Positions 22,401-27,914 of a stretch of DNA of 64,000 nt are shown piece by piece. Below the pieces are notes generated by a model, which searched no databases, had not been told where the DNA came from, and saw nothing but the letters and a program-made list of their open reading frames with translations. Origin of the DNA: Sphingopyxis sp. OAS728. GTDB taxonomy: Bacteria; Pseudomonadota; Alphaproteobacteria; Sphingomonadales; Sphingomonadaceae. The stretch is from contig NZ_JADBDT010000001.1 in NCBI RefSeq assembly GCF_014873485.1, forward strand, positions 868,001 to 932,000. The letters run 5' to 3'. The position numbers and the translations under genes are program-made. Numbering within the stretch: position 1 is the stretch's first letter; every line of letters starts with the position of its first letter.

Positions 22401-22950
22401 CGGCCGTCGCGTAAAGACTGCCCGCGTTGATATTGATATTGCCGGTAAAGCTGTTCGCGCCGTTCAGGACCAGCGCGCCATTGCCAGCCTTGATCAGCCC
22501 GTTCGTCCCCGCCAGAACCGAATCGATCGTGCTGATCCCCGTCGCGGTCGAGATCGTCGAATTGGCCGCGCCCAAGGTGATCGTGCCGCCGCTCAGCACA
22601 TAGCCCGCCGAACTGAAAGTGATATTGCCGACCGTCACCGGCGCGCCCACATTCACCGTCCCCGCTGTGCCGCCAAAGATCGCGTTGTCGAGATCGCCAT
22701 TGTTCCACGGCTCGACAAAGGGACCGCTCACCCCGTCGCCATTCGGACTCCAGTTGAGGTTGGCGAGGTTCCATGTGCCCGTGCCGCCCGAACCGACCGC
22801 TGTCCCGTTGGCGTCCCAGTACCGATCCTCGGCCCGCGCCGACAGCGGCGCGCACGCCAGCACGGCCGCCAGCGACGCTCCGCACAACAGGCGGCGCGAC
22901 AGCGGCCTGCCCTTGCGGATGGAGGGCGCAGGCTTGCTGTCGATCGTCAT
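7414..22950 (-). CDS. Giant autotransporter (type Va secretion) with beta-strand repeats
   Basis: This 5178-residue protein is a surface adhesin-like autotransporter. I start it at ATG 22950, which has AGGAA just upstream; the longer GTG start would place that ribosome site inside the gene. A long signal peptide ends at SARA (residue 40). The passenger is a beta-helix made of dozens of PATR-type repeats (GAGTLVLSGANSYTGGT). Five large supermodules each contain PGTLxING, VGGALNDLVNVGG, FWDGAxGPK and GMQFA; their FWDG sites lie near 9567, 10725, 12297, 14530 and 16830. A weaker sixth copy follows the signal peptide. Around 13110-14060 is a different block of GTLNITDGG repeats, resembling the T5SS/PEP-CTERM-associated repeat. 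The last 290 or so residues form the translocator barrel and end in GFRVRF. Function is inferred as adhesion or biofilm formation. Confidence 0.93.
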   Translation of the reverse strand: MTIDSKPAPSIRKGRPLSRRLLCGASLAAVLACAPLSARAEDRYWDANGTAVGSGGTGTWNLANLNWSPNGDGVSGPFVEPWNNGDLDNAIFGGTAGTVNVGAPVTVGNITFSSAGYVLSGGTITLGAANSTISTATGISTIDSVLAGTNGLIKAGNGALVLNGANSFTGNININAGSLYATADSALGAAGNNIFTAAASNVRLSIGGAGTSRTVTIGNGGNLILEGTGAGAAQIRGNGSVQLAASGITMSNNLSDYTGRTVFQGCNGTCSARFTSIGNLGEASSLGAPVTVADGTIIFNQQSQYSDTLFYIGDGDSSNRNWDINGNAALIRNQGTGTLEITGDVDISTAGTFFADTADVRLLGVLSGGAFGFSAAAGRHVLLGNANIFTDQAALAGEIRVGKLADIGAVSSLGAGTTIVLNNGTLSYIGAGDASNREWLVNGATNAIRNDGTGALTLSGALAFNAGTPNPDTLTFGGSHTGTNIFSGVMLGTGNIVADSAGTWVLSGANAQRGTVTVNNGTLRAGIAGAFGNATGFVVNGGTLDLGGFDLVAPSLTGNGGTVALGGATLTVNAATAQSFGGAIAGSGGLTKAGAGTLTLTGASSYTGATTVAGGRLALDFTGAGGPVSNILSSASHLVLSGGAFDMLGAAGEVNSQTFNGLTVSAGSNTLRGISGAGGTVNLNLGAINRTGGLVNFVLPGAGAITTTNLDGVLGGWATVNGSDYAKIVGGNVVAFDAADYTNKDNAATWATGEIISDSAGAANSPYSGTVGGNVYLAGLRYSAAAGSTVTVGAANTLGVDGTIIIAPSVGTANQTITGGQLTSGVAGGALGVQHNGGGIFTIASAIVDGGGVTSFAKGGAGRVVLSGANSYTGGTTLTDGILQVSSIANGGVASSIGSSSAASGNLVIEGGTLQYTGGTASSDRGFTLVNGGISRTIDVTQAGTNLTFSGLVTSADDASFTKTGAGTLTLANAANDYVGVTTIAGGTLAVNTLTDGGVASGIGAASNASANIILSNDGRLRYTGGSVTTDRGFTLALGNGRIDVEQAATTLTISGVATGSGNNLVKDGAGTLVLSGTNTYSGDTIVTAGTLRAGSARAFGPGGRYMAVNAGATLDLGGYDINAAAIIGGGLVDLGGRTLTTAGGQGAFTGRITGTGGFTRGAGSYTQAINGCNNDYTGVTTISGGLAIDCIANGGQASAIGASSAAASNLVFAGGTLGYTGASASTDRGFALTGNGNINVVDAGTTLEFSGAITGGGFFFKDGAGTLLLSGVNSSTNNFRVINGTLRAGSTTALGSGWLSLDNTAGVLFDLDGYSNSVAALAGGGSAGGNITLGGATLTINLGGSLVAANFGGAISGAGGLIKNGGSIQQLSGCSSSYTGATVINQGTLAVACLDDGGANSSIGSSSSAASNLVLSGGTLQYIGAGGSTDRQFTLGASTTSKLDASGTGAIAFTHAGPLTFASANTAQTLTLGGTNTGNNILGAQITNNGTGITRLTKNDAGTWVLTNANSTYTGVTTINGGVLAVDKLSNGGLASSIGASSAAAANLVIGNGSTLRYTGSGDTTNRLFTLSAGVTFIESSGAGAIVFTDTGLVTLASNNLARTIALGGTNTGNNTLAGSIGNAGTGVTTLAKNDSGTWVLTGNHSYTGSTNINGGTLFVGGGGTTGSIASALVNNFGTLGFNRSDLLAYGGQIVGTGALRQAGTGTTVLTGTNSYTGGTTIDAGTLQLGNGGTTGSIVGDVVDNGVLVFNRSDLVNFAGTISGSGTVRQVGAGTTVLSGINSYAGGTSILGGTLQVSADANLGAAAGGLTFANGTLRTTASFASARNASLTGAGTILTDAGTSFALGGLISGAGGLTKSGAGILTLSGNNSYADATNVNAGTLRINGNQSAATGLVTVASGATLGGDGTIGGSVNVLNGGILAPGNSPGTLNINGDLALAGGSVLNFEFGEAGVVGGALNDLVNVGGNLTLDGTINVNVTTGGNFGGGIYRVFNYGGTLTDNGLALGSMPPGSNVTVQTSVAGQVNLINSDGLSLSFWDGAGGPKFDDVVNGGSGTWHLGGADNNWTGADGSINAAYADGTFAIFAGAPGTVTVDNSGGAVTATGMQFATGGYLINGGPLTLVDPDAIIRVGDGTAAGAGYVATINANLNGASRLVKTDAGTLVLSGANSYTGGTALNGGTVQISGDANLGTAAGGISFDGGRLQLIAPIVTNRDISFIGSGAIDVATTFNAGTSLTLAGNTNGSGSLTKTGLGALIITGNAAHTGLTTIAQGGMRIGDGATSGSFAGDIMLNSATALTFNRSDSYSYGGSFFGTGSVAVDAGILNLTGNSNFGGNITAQPGSELRINAGNTVATTGLVTAQGSSLTVSGAGSTLNAQRVSAVVTSPSGATINVTNGGVIRTTSGTGMQLRTLAGTGSADLNISGAGSLVELANNGQLQAATTTAATSTIMISNGGILRSGQAAFIGAIAGNTTMSTATVTGAGSNWTGSGTFIMRNGQFSVLNGATTSFASAQIGTIAQGANALVSGAGSTFTTSGLLSVGTTTGNGILTVADGGRATGGTGISLAEDAGTSGTVNIGGVEGAAAAAAGYIDGSISFGPGAGELNFNHIEADYLFANAMSGAGTIGHAAGTTRLTGDSSAFTGTTSVAGGTLLVDGILGGATSGVIVATGGTLGGTGTVGGNVDILDGNLNPGDIGGIPGRLTIAGNLTLAPAATLNVDFGQANVVGGALNDLIEVGGDLTLDGTLNVSVPPGGSFDPGVYRIINYGGSLTDNGLDVDAGYFVQTSVANQVNLVNTTGLTMRFWDGVNGGKNDGAITGGDGLWQNSGGNDNWTEFDGSANAPFTDDAFAVFSGTGGTVTVDGSLGAVAASGMQFASDGYVIAGDGIALTAAEAIIRVGDGSIGGAAYTATIASNLTGIGDVIKTDLGTLVLTGTNSFAGEVNVRAGELRLAGGGTLTNADGVIGREVGEQGIVTVIGTAAGGNASTWANTGILRVGRLGTGTLNILDGGIVTVADIAYIGDDVGSRGTVTVSGQDASGNASTWTGASDIVIGEFGNGTLNITAGGQVSNQSGWIGSNAGSQGVVNVSGVGANGVASTWTNNGDVLVGYDGIGTLNITDGGKVVSIGGQIGASGNGIGLVLVDGAGSLWENSGRINVGRSGAGTLRIENGATVTSNDGVVGTSSHGDAILSGAGTSWVNSQQLTVGSFGSGTLRIENGASAVSNQGYIGANATGSAVVTGAGSSWQVTTFNLTIGNQANGSLLIENGGLVRSEGGIYLGGAAGVSGTLILQGPTNNRAVLETSGFVRGLGDANVTLDGGVLRATADNGGFFNDFDTLDITLGANGGIVDTDGHDIGIAPRFTGAGGLTKDGLGTLTLTGASSYAGATFVNAGTLLVNGDQSAATGAMTVLSGATLGGTGTIGGNVAMLDGAILAPGESAGTLTINGNLSLAGGSILNYEFGQADVPGGALNDLVNVGGDLTLDGTINVTVPAGGTFGPGIYRIFNYGGALTDNGLTLGAIPGGAAGVLVQTQVAGQVNLVNSQGLALSFWDGAAGPKHDGALNGGDGVWRVAGGSNNWTNANGEINADYAQDSFAVFAAAPGTVTIDNSGGNVLTSGMQFASNGYVVTGDTLTLTGTQALVRVGDNSTAGAGYTATIDADLTGTAMLVKTDAGTLVLSGANSYAGGTAINGGTLRISSDANLGDAAGGLSFGGGTLHTTAAVVSNRTVDLDGDATFLTDAGLTLAGVVSGAGSLTKDGAGTLVLTANNVYTGDTAIRAGRLEIGSGGTGGAITGDVVNDGVIAFNRSDDMIFAGLISGGGSLEQMGSGRTILTGDHLFTGGTTIAGGTLQLGNGGTSGSIAGNIVNNGLLVFSRADTQTFAGLISGSGGVDQNGSGTTILTGSNSYSGTTSVSAGTLLVNGDQSAATGATNVGAGATLGGTGIIGGNMFVNSGATLAPGAGAPGTLTINGNLALAAGATLGFEFGRANDVGGPLNDVVNVGGDLVLDGTLDVAVPTGGAFDIGLYRIINYAGALTDNGLVLGTMPAGANAQVQTSIAGEVNLINKGSATLNFWDGAAGPKFDNAVNGGDGTWQNGLGNDNWADITGAVNAGYDDGAFAIFSGNAGTVTIDNSLGAVGASGMQFATDGYRITGDALRLDGAQAVIRVGDGTAAGAAYVATIDAELTGAAGLVKTDAGTLVLTGTNSYTGDTSINGGTLQIGADANLGGGALRFDGGTLQTAATFASARGVELIGTGGFRTDAGTTLTLAGALSGAGSFTKSGAGMLILGGNGTYGGATVADGTMFVNGNYAAATGTTSVLAGATLGGIGTIGGNVVIGNGATLAPGAGSAGTLTIGGNLSLSATTQLDFDFGAAGVVGGALNDLVNVGGNLVLDGVINVGVPTGGAFDVGVYRMFNYGGTLTNNGVTLGTLPTGANANVQTSIAGQVNLVNSAGLTLNFWDGAGGPKNNGVINGGNGVWQNSGGNDGWTGANGAINAAYSDGAFAIFGGTGGTVTVDNSLGVVSAAGMQFAANNYVITGGGITLTDATATIRVGDGSVAGAGFTATINSALSGAAQLVKSDAGTLVLGGTNSYTGGTLIAGGTLRISSDANLGAADGDVTLDGGTLETSSSVTSARDIVVASGGTITAAADTVFTYNGLFSGAGVLTKNGAGTLLVTADNAGFGGSTNVTGGTLSVQGSLGGPVTVASAGRLEGAGRVGSIVNAGIVAPGSGIGSLTVTGDYAGNGGVLEIEAELGGDTSAADRLVVNGATSGNTRVTVINRGGLGAQTVEGIKIVDVAGASNGNFTLDGDYLFDGQQAVIAGAYGYRLYKNGVSTPQDGDWYLRSSRLDGAGNPEGPLYQPGVPVYEAYVGALQSLNRLPTLQQRVGNRSWAASSVAGAGLWGRFESERQRPEALVSTSGADRKVDQWQAQLGLDSVLAERSDGAALVGGLTAHYGKADSAVTSIFGNGTIDTQGYGVGATMTWYGPQGFYVDGQVKLSWFDSDLESNILGSLAQGNKGDGQAFSLELGKQTPVGRNLSITPQVQMSYAKVDFDRFADPADASVSAAKGESLKTRWGIAIDHQTSWKGRAGDIRRTRLYSVMNLNYEWLDGAEADVSGTPITNRDHRLSGELGLGGSYSWGNDRFTLYTEVSGDTAIADFGAGYNLKGSAGFRVRF
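13110..14060 (-). repeat. T5SS/PEP-CTERM-type repeat block inside the autotransporter
   Basis: The encoded peptide repeats a unit of roughly 40-57 residues with the pattern GSxWxNxGxLxVGxxGxGTLxIxxGGxV and then a YIGxxxGSxGxVxVSG-like stretch, six or more times. It differs from the surrounding GAGTLVLSG repeats and looks like the repeat family shared by type V secretion proteins and PEP-CTERM proteins. A shorter similar block occurs near 15290-15700. The family name is from memory. Confidence 0.6.
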
Positions 22951-23988
22951 GATTTTTCCTTCGGGCACGGTTCAGGGGATCGTGAGCGGGTCACGGGGGA
23001 GGATTTGCCTGGCGGTGCGGGACCACGTTGGGCGGGACAAAATGACGGCAATGTGCAGGGCGAAGGGGACAGAAAGAAACGCGTCATCTCTGATCATACG
23101 GACCCCAGTGGTTGCAGCGTTGCTCGCAAAACGAGCGCAGCCCCTTCTTTCGGCATGGCTGGCGCTCGTGAGACGAGCGACAGCACAGCTTCCCCACCGC
23201 CAATCTTCCGCCGCCGAAGCGGGTCCATGCGGAAAATCAGGCCAAGCCAACCTTCCGACACAAGCGGAAGGTGGCGCGCCCGGCGACTACGAAATTTATA
23301 TTATCAATAGGTTACCGGCCGTCAGTAAACGAGGGTATGTCACGGTATCGATACAGGAAACTGATACGGGGGTAACATCGACGCCGCTATCGTCGCCGGG
23401 AATCCGGAAGGCGCCTGGGCGCTTGCCGCCGTCGCTCCATCCCTGCGACACCGGTCGCGCGGGCGAACGGCGGCGCATATCGACCGCGAGACGGCCGCCG
23501 GATCGCGAGGCAGATATTGGAGAGTTTGGGAAGATGTCGGCACGGTGCCGGACTCTAGCGTTGGTGCCCCTGGCCGGAATCTATATCTAAGCCTATGATT
23601 TTGATATATTTTTTCTTTATCCATTTTGGACATAATGATGGCCCAAAGGGTGGCCTGCAACGATTTTTTGGGGGGGGTTCGAGTCTTCTTCTCTCAAGAA
23701 TGCTCGTCAAATCTTATGACTTACCGTCGGCAGAATCACAAGTGGGCCAACGACACCGAGCCGTGATAGCTAGTCCACCATTATAGAACTGAGCCACGCG
23801 CGCCCTCCCCCCGGAGCTGCCAATCAACGCCTCGGCAAGTCCTTTTAGAGCGGTGAACGATAAGGGCGAGCTCGCATCTTCCCCGGCAGCGCTCGTAAGC
23901 GGAGTGCCCAACTGTCTGAGGAGCTGTCATCGATTTGTCAGAAAAGATCGGTCACACCAGCTAACCGCGTTTATGGTTTGGAGACGGT
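22951..23988. other. Intergenic region between autotransporter and recombinase
   Basis: About 1 kb with no supported gene. It holds the leader and probable promoter of the autotransporter: an AT-rich island at 23289-23311 would give a leader of over 300 bases. A perfect palindrome GTATCGATAC is at 23345-23354. Between about 23580 and 23720 the base composition becomes clearly AT-rich, with a run of eight G at 23672-23679, and may mark the left boundary of the DNA that carries the recombinase. Short open frames here have no recognisable protein character. Confidence 0.5.
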
Positions 23989-25653
23989 GTGTCGCAAGAA
24001 CGTTCTCATCAAGGTCGACTGGCAGAGGCGATCCCTGCCGCGCAATACATCCGGATGTCAACGGAGCATCAGCGCTATTCGCCTGATAGTCAGCGCGCGG
24101 CAATCGCTACCTTCGCAGACGCTCGCGGATTTGAAATCGTTGAAACGTACGTCGACGCGGGACGAAGTGGACTAACGCTCGCAGGACGACCGGCGCTCAA
24201 ACAACTTTTTGCCGACGTCCTTTCCGGCGAAGCTAATTTTCGCGCCATTTTGGTTCTCGACGTCAGCCGATGGGGCAGATTTCAAGACACTGACCAGTCT
24301 GCGCACTACGAATATATGTGCCGTGCTGCTGGTGTCCAAGTCCACTATTGCACTGAGCCGTTCGACAATGATGGCGACGCTCTATCGTCTATGATGAAGC
24401 ACATGAAGCGCGTTATGGCAGCCGAGTTTAGTCGAGAGCTGTCCGTCAAAATCTCGCGGGCGCAACGACATCAAGCAAGCCTGGGTTTCAAGCAAGGCGG
24501 CGATCCGCCCTTGGGAATGCGCCGTCAGGTGATCGACGAGGGGGGCAGACCACGAATGGTACTGCACCGCGGCCAGCGAAAGGCCCTGATCACTGATAAA
24601 GTGGTTTGGATCCGCGGCCCATCCCGTGAAATTGCGCTGGTCCGGCGCATTTTCCATCTGTTCGTGACAGAAGAATTGCGTTTGGGTCAAATCGAATCCT
24701 GGCTCAACGACCGGCGCTATAAACAAGCCAATGGCAGGGCTTGGACCACGAGCGCGGTCCGGCGCACACTAACCCAGCATCTTTATTCCGGCCGATACGT
24801 CTTCGGGAAACGTCGAAATAATCTGGGACGCCCAGCGTTCACCTCGCCCGTCAACTGGGTAACGGCACATGTGATGACGCAAATCGTGCCCACCGAACTT
24901 TTTCAGGCGGCTCAGGAGCGTCTCGCAGCCATCACGCGCAGAGTGTACTCGGGGAATGAAATTAAGGAGGGACTGGCACGGCTACTGAGAGAGGAAGGCC
25001 ATTTATCCGGCCGTTTGATTAAGAGGTGTAGCTACCTGCCGTCTCCCGAGGCGATCGACACGAGATATGGAAGCCTCGCGGCGGCGTTTCGCTCGGTTGG
25101 ATATGAGATGCCCTCAAGGATCAAAAAGAATCCCGCCGGCCAGCCCTACTCCGATGACGACCTCCTCAATGATCTCCGTCGAATTCATCGGGAAAAGGGA
25201 TATCTTAGCGGTCACGCGATACAAGCTGATGCTGAGGCTCCGAACAGAAAATACTTTGTCAGAAGATTCGGCTCGCTCGCGAAGGCGTTCGAGCTAGCTG
25301 GATTCAAAATGACATCAGCCGAGCGGCGGAGAGCGGCAGCGGCATTTCGCGAAGAGCACGGCGTTCCATGCAAACAGCCCAAGATTTCAATCCGCCGAAA
25401 CTGCGACGGCTCGCCGCTATCAGATGCGGACCTTATCGCTCATTTGAAACGTCTCTTAGCCGAGCATGGATATCTTTCCGTCCAACTGATTGATGCAGCA
25501 CCCGAAATACCCGCGAAAAATCTCTACCGCAGGAGGTTCGGCGGGCTCCGTGCCGCCTATGCCCAAGCCGGTTACTTTGGCACTCACAGCGAAATTTTGC
25601 GCGCGGCGCGATCCCGTCTTAGCGTGCGGCTCCCTTGCCTCACGCCCGCGTAG
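23989..25653 (+). CDS. Large serine recombinase with three HNH-associated repeats
   Basis: The 554-residue protein starts at GTG 23989, five bases after GGAGA. The N-terminal resolvase domain (residues 17-160) has the catalytic Ser24 in YIRMSTEHQ, the DVSRWGR motif at 91-97 and an arginine in EFSREL. A recombinase DNA-binding domain follows (about 165-315). The C-terminal third has three similar segments at about 326-373, 389-441 and 479-530, each with GxLS and a RRFGSLxxAFxxAGY ending. These resemble the homing-endonuclease-associated repeat. Such enzymes cut and rejoin DNA through a phosphoserine link and usually integrate or excise an element. No partner transposition gene is nearby, and codon use and GC are lower than in neighbours, so horizontal acquisition is likely. 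Confidence 0.88.
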   Translation: MSQERSHQGRLAEAIPAAQYIRMSTEHQRYSPDSQRAAIATFADARGFEIVETYVDAGRSGLTLAGRPALKQLFADVLSGEANFRAILVLDVSRWGRFQDTDQSAHYEYMCRAAGVQVHYCTEPFDNDGDALSSMMKHMKRVMAAEFSRELSVKISRAQRHQASLGFKQGGDPPLGMRRQVIDEGGRPRMVLHRGQRKALITDKVVWIRGPSREIALVRRIFHLFVTEELRLGQIESWLNDRRYKQANGRAWTTSAVRRTLTQHLYSGRYVFGKRRNNLGRPAFTSPVNWVTAHVMTQIVPTELFQAAQERLAAITRRVYSGNEIKEGLARLLREEGHLSGRLIKRCSYLPSPEAIDTRYGSLAAAFRSVGYEMPSRIKKNPAGQPYSDDDLLNDLRRIHREKGYLSGHAIQADAEAPNRKYFVRRFGSLAKAFELAGFKMTSAERRRAAAAFREEHGVPCKQPKISIRRNCDGSPLSDADLIAHLKRLLAEHGYLSVQLIDAAPEIPAKNLYRRRFGGLRAAYAQAGYFGTHSEILRAARSRLSVRLPCLTPA

Positions 25654-25788
25654 ATTGGTGACTGAAGCCCGCTGCGCGAGTTGGTTCTAAGGTCGAGCCG
25701 CTGCATCACCTGTTAGCGGGTCTCGCAGAGAGATCCGTCCACTGCGATTGGTAGTCGATCAAAAGAATGCGACAGCTTCGAACAAAAG

Positions 25789-25818
25789 AAATGCCGCCGA
25801 TCTACGACCGGCGGCATT
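25789..25818 (-). terminator. Rho-independent terminator of the first PEP-CTERM gene
   Basis: A perfect 10-bp stem (25790-25799 with 25809-25818; AATGCCGCCG) and a 9-base loop are followed on the minus strand by TTCTTTTGTT. It lies 23 bases after the stop of the minus-strand PEP-CTERM gene. Confidence 0.85.
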
Positions 25819-25840
25819 CTCTGCCAAAATTTAAGAGTTG

Positions 25841-26479
25841 TCAGGCGAAACGGACGCCGGTTGTGACCGGCGAACGACGGCGCATTCCAAACCCAACAGC
25901 CGCGAATCCAATCAGCATCAGAGCCCAAGTCGCGGGTTCCGGGACAGCGCTAACGGAAACATTATCTAAAGCGGCGCCGTATGCACCCGCGTTCTGCGAG
26001 GCGAAAGACAGGGTGGTCGAAGTCCCAGTCGCCAAAAAATTGTACGTATATTTCGACCAACCCATGTTAACCTTGCTCGTACCCGTGGAATCGAAGCTGA
26101 ACAGGCCATCGGTTGCCCCAGTAGCACTAACCAGGACATTTTTCGTGATGGGAGCACCTTCGGGATTTCCAGCCAGCCAGAATGTCACATTATATTGGAT
26201 ACCGGCGAGTGTATCGAACGTCTGCTGGATGCCGCCTTGCGCATTCCCGTTGAGGTCAACGCTTCGCGACCCGTCTTGGGCGTTCCAATAGCTGCCAATG
26301 TAGTCGACGCTGTTACCGGTTACGGACCATCCGTTGATCGATGAATTATTTCCACCGGCAACGGTGGCGAAGGAACCTGCGGGCGCGCCGGCTTCAAAGC
26401 TCCCGTTCACGAATTCAGCGGCGGCGGCGCCGGAAGGAAGCAGCGCAACGGCGGCAATGGCAGCGAGAAGACCACGCAT
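25841..26479 (-). CDS. PEPxxWA-CTERM sorting domain protein, choice-of-anchor C type
   Basis: This 212-residue secreted protein has a signal peptide ending near GAAAA. A single beta-rich domain follows, starting FVNGSFEAG and ending AALDNVSV, which resembles the choice-of-anchor C / DUF642-like family. The C-terminus is a complete sorting signal: AVPEPATWALMLIGF, a short hydrophobic helix and MRRR. The exosortase encoded at 34803 is the likely processing enzyme, and the product may end up attached to the cell surface or in the exopolysaccharide. The start has AGGGGA upstream. It is divergent from a PilZ-XRE regulator gene 395 bp away, and two DNA elements between them recur upstream of the third PEP-CTERM gene at 59700. 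Confidence 0.9.
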   Translation of the reverse strand: MRGLLAAIAAVALLPSGAAAAEFVNGSFEAGAPAGSFATVAGGNNSSINGWSVTGNSVDYIGSYWNAQDGSRSVDLNGNAQGGIQQTFDTLAGIQYNVTFWLAGNPEGAPITKNVLVSATGATDGLFSFDSTGTSKVNMGWSKYTYNFLATGTSTTLSFASQNAGAYGAALDNVSVSAVPEPATWALMLIGFAAVGFGMRRRSPVTTGVRFA

Positions 26480-26545
26480 AATTATTTCCCCTATTTCGCG
26501 TCACCCGAACCTTGCCCCGATGATCGATCAGACCAAAGCGATCCA

Positions 26546-26564
26546 ATGTTACGGCTCGTTACAT
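26546..26564 (-). promoter_or_regulatory. Imperfect dyad ATGTTAC-N5-GTTACAT upstream of PEP-CTERM 1
   Basis: The 7-base arms match at 6 positions and lie 67-85 bp upstream of the ATG. A related GTTACG...GTAACAT dyad occurs at 60399-60417 upstream of the third PEP-CTERM gene, so this may be a shared operator or promoter element. Confidence 0.35.
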
Positions 26565-26612
26565 TATGTTAGAATTGACACAAGGAACTAAAGGACCGCC
26601 GCGCTGACAAAT

Positions 26613-26628
26613 GCCCCACAATGGGACA
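26613..26628 (-). promoter_or_regulatory. Shared element GCYCCAnnATGGGACA, copy 1
   Basis: The 16-base sequence GCCCCACAATGGGACA lies 134-149 bp upstream of PEP-CTERM 1. It matches 60454-60469, upstream of PEP-CTERM 3, at 13 of 16 positions; the three differences fall at the Y and at the two spacer positions. It contains a small dyad, CCCA and TGGG, around a 3-base centre, as expected of a protein-binding site. Confidence 0.4.
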
Positions 26629-26874
26629 CATCATCGACCCACTAAACGAATGCAGCGGAGGCCCGAGGCTTTCGCGGGCGTTCGAACTTCTGCTATTGTG
26701 GACGCAAGAGGCGCAGCGGTGGTGCCTGGAACGCCGGGCACGGTAACATTTACGCAGCCCCTCTCGCGTTTTTCAAAGCGTGGGCATCGTAAACGAGAGC
26801 GTCTCGCTTGGTTTGGAGTTAACTGTCTAACGGGTCGAGATCGCCGGGCCCGTCGCACTTTGGATTGGGGCATC

Positions 26875-27513
26875 ATGACTGCCATCGCTTATATGGAGAA
26901 AGTTCCTGGCGGGTCCTGCGAGACCCGGATGCGCTTTCCAGTTGGAAGAGCAAAACCTGGCGAGACGGAAATCACGGTACATAATATTTCCGAATGGAGC
27001 CTGGTCTTGGAGGGAGATGTGCCGCTCGAGTTAGGGCTTCCGATTGACGTCAAACTTCCACACAGCGGGGCGGTGCGGGCCCATGTCGCGTGGGTGAGCG
27101 GTCGCCTGGCGGGGCTGGATTTCGCGGTCCCGATATCCCGCATTTCGCTGGGGGCAGCACGCCTTCAGGGCGCTGTTGCACTTGCACCCGAAATCGCTGG
27201 CACAGCGCGCTACAAGGAGAGTTTCGGGTTGCGCGTCCAGCGCCTTCGCTTGGCGAAATCCATGTCGCAGAGAGATCTCGCGAGAAAGATGGCGGTAAGT
27301 GATGCTGCCGTATGCGGTTGGGAACTGAACCGGACGCGGCCTAAACCCCCACGCATGCAAGAGTTGGCAACGATCCTCGATGTTAGTCTGGCCGAGTTGC
27401 TTGGTCAGCATGGAGCCAATAGCCTGCAAGCACAGATTGCAAGCGCCCGGGAAGCCATCGCGACCACTGCGCGCATAAGTGAAAATCGCGTCAGAATTCA
27501 GATCGATCACTGA
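26875..27513 (+). CDS. PilZ-like plus XRE helix-turn-helix regulator, paralogue 1
   Basis: This 212-residue protein begins at ATG 26875 (MTAIAYMEKVPGG). Residues about 15-105 form a PilZ-like beta domain. Its HNISEWSLVLE matches the PilZ [DN]xSxxG motif except that the Gly is replaced by Ser, and the upstream arginine motif is incomplete, so binding of cyclic di-GMP is doubtful. Residues about 120-180 form an XRE/Cro helix-turn-helix (MSQRDLARKMAVSDAAVCGWE). A short tail ends in VRIQIDH. The same architecture occurs at 30488 and 58570. It is divergent from a PEP-CTERM gene, so a role in regulating that gene is the simplest inference. The longer open frame upstream was rejected as non-coding. 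Confidence 0.8.
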   Translation: MTAIAYMEKVPGGSCETRMRFPVGRAKPGETEITVHNISEWSLVLEGDVPLELGLPIDVKLPHSGAVRAHVAWVSGRLAGLDFAVPISRISLGAARLQGAVALAPEIAGTARYKESFGLRVQRLRLAKSMSQRDLARKMAVSDAAVCGWELNRTRPKPPRMQELATILDVSLAELLGQHGANSLQAQIASAREAIATTARISENRVRIQIDH

Positions 27514-27604
27514 TCGTCAATCTCGGCGTTTAAACGAGTTCAACAATCAACATACTCTCGGACACGGATCTTAAAAAAATTTAAAGAGGCAGGACAACTA
27601 TACG

Positions 27605-27802
27605 ATGTATCCGTTCGCAATCAGCCTCATAGCCGGACTTTCATTTGTACTGGTCTACAGAAAAGCGAGACACGAGACCATTATGCCGCAGCATGACAAC
27701 GAAAACATTGCTTTGTCTTGGTTGAAAATAATCATTGTTGCCTCGGTGCCTGTCATAATTGTCTGGACTATATGGCTGGCGCTAAAGCCTTTTCCCGATT
27801 GA
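27605..27802 (+). CDS. Possible small membrane protein
   Basis: A 65-residue frame with two hydrophobic segments, one at the N-terminus (FAISLIAGLSFVLVY) and one near the C-terminus (IIIVASVPVIIVWTIWLAL). They are separated by a charged stretch of about 20 residues. This pattern is what a small two-helix inner-membrane protein would show, and would be unusual by chance in GC-rich DNA. The AGGCAGGA upstream is rather far from the ATG. I do not recognise a family. It sits alone between a regulator and an acyltransferase. Confidence 0.4.
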   Translation: MYPFAISLIAGLSFVLVYRKARHETIMPQHDNENIALSWLKIIIVASVPVIIVWTIWLALKPFPD

Positions 27803-27914
27803 TCTCGACCTTGTACAGCCTCTCGAAGTTTGATTGCAGACATACTTCTCCGACCTAGGCCGAGCAAAGGCGTTGTTACCAACCGTCGCGGCTTGGCGAA
27901 ACAACATCGCCACC

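Larger units (their letters stand above)
26480..26874. other. Divergent promoter region, PEP-CTERM 1 and PilZ-XRE 1
   Basis: 395 bp without a credible gene; the open frame that continues upstream of 26875 has no protein-like composition. It contains an imperfect dyad at 26546-26564 and GCCCCACAATGGGACA at 26613-26628, described separately. It should hold the promoters of both flanking genes. Confidence 0.6.

Noticed and set aside
15811..23310. A plus-strand open frame of 2499 codons opposite the autotransporter gene
   Set aside because: It is a shadow caused by strong GC bias and repeated codons of the minus-strand gene. Its translation is Arg/Ala-rich with no domains, signal or ribosome site.
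23670..23700. GGGTTCGAGTC resembling a tRNA T arm, near the recombinase
   Set aside because: The flanking bases do not form the T stem and no acceptor or anticodon arm is present, so it is not a tRNA. A remnant of an attachment site remains only a guess.
26611..26874. N-terminal extension of PilZ-XRE 1
   Set aside because: The extra 88 residues have no resemblance to the paralogues and cover the regulatory region shared with PEP-CTERM 1.
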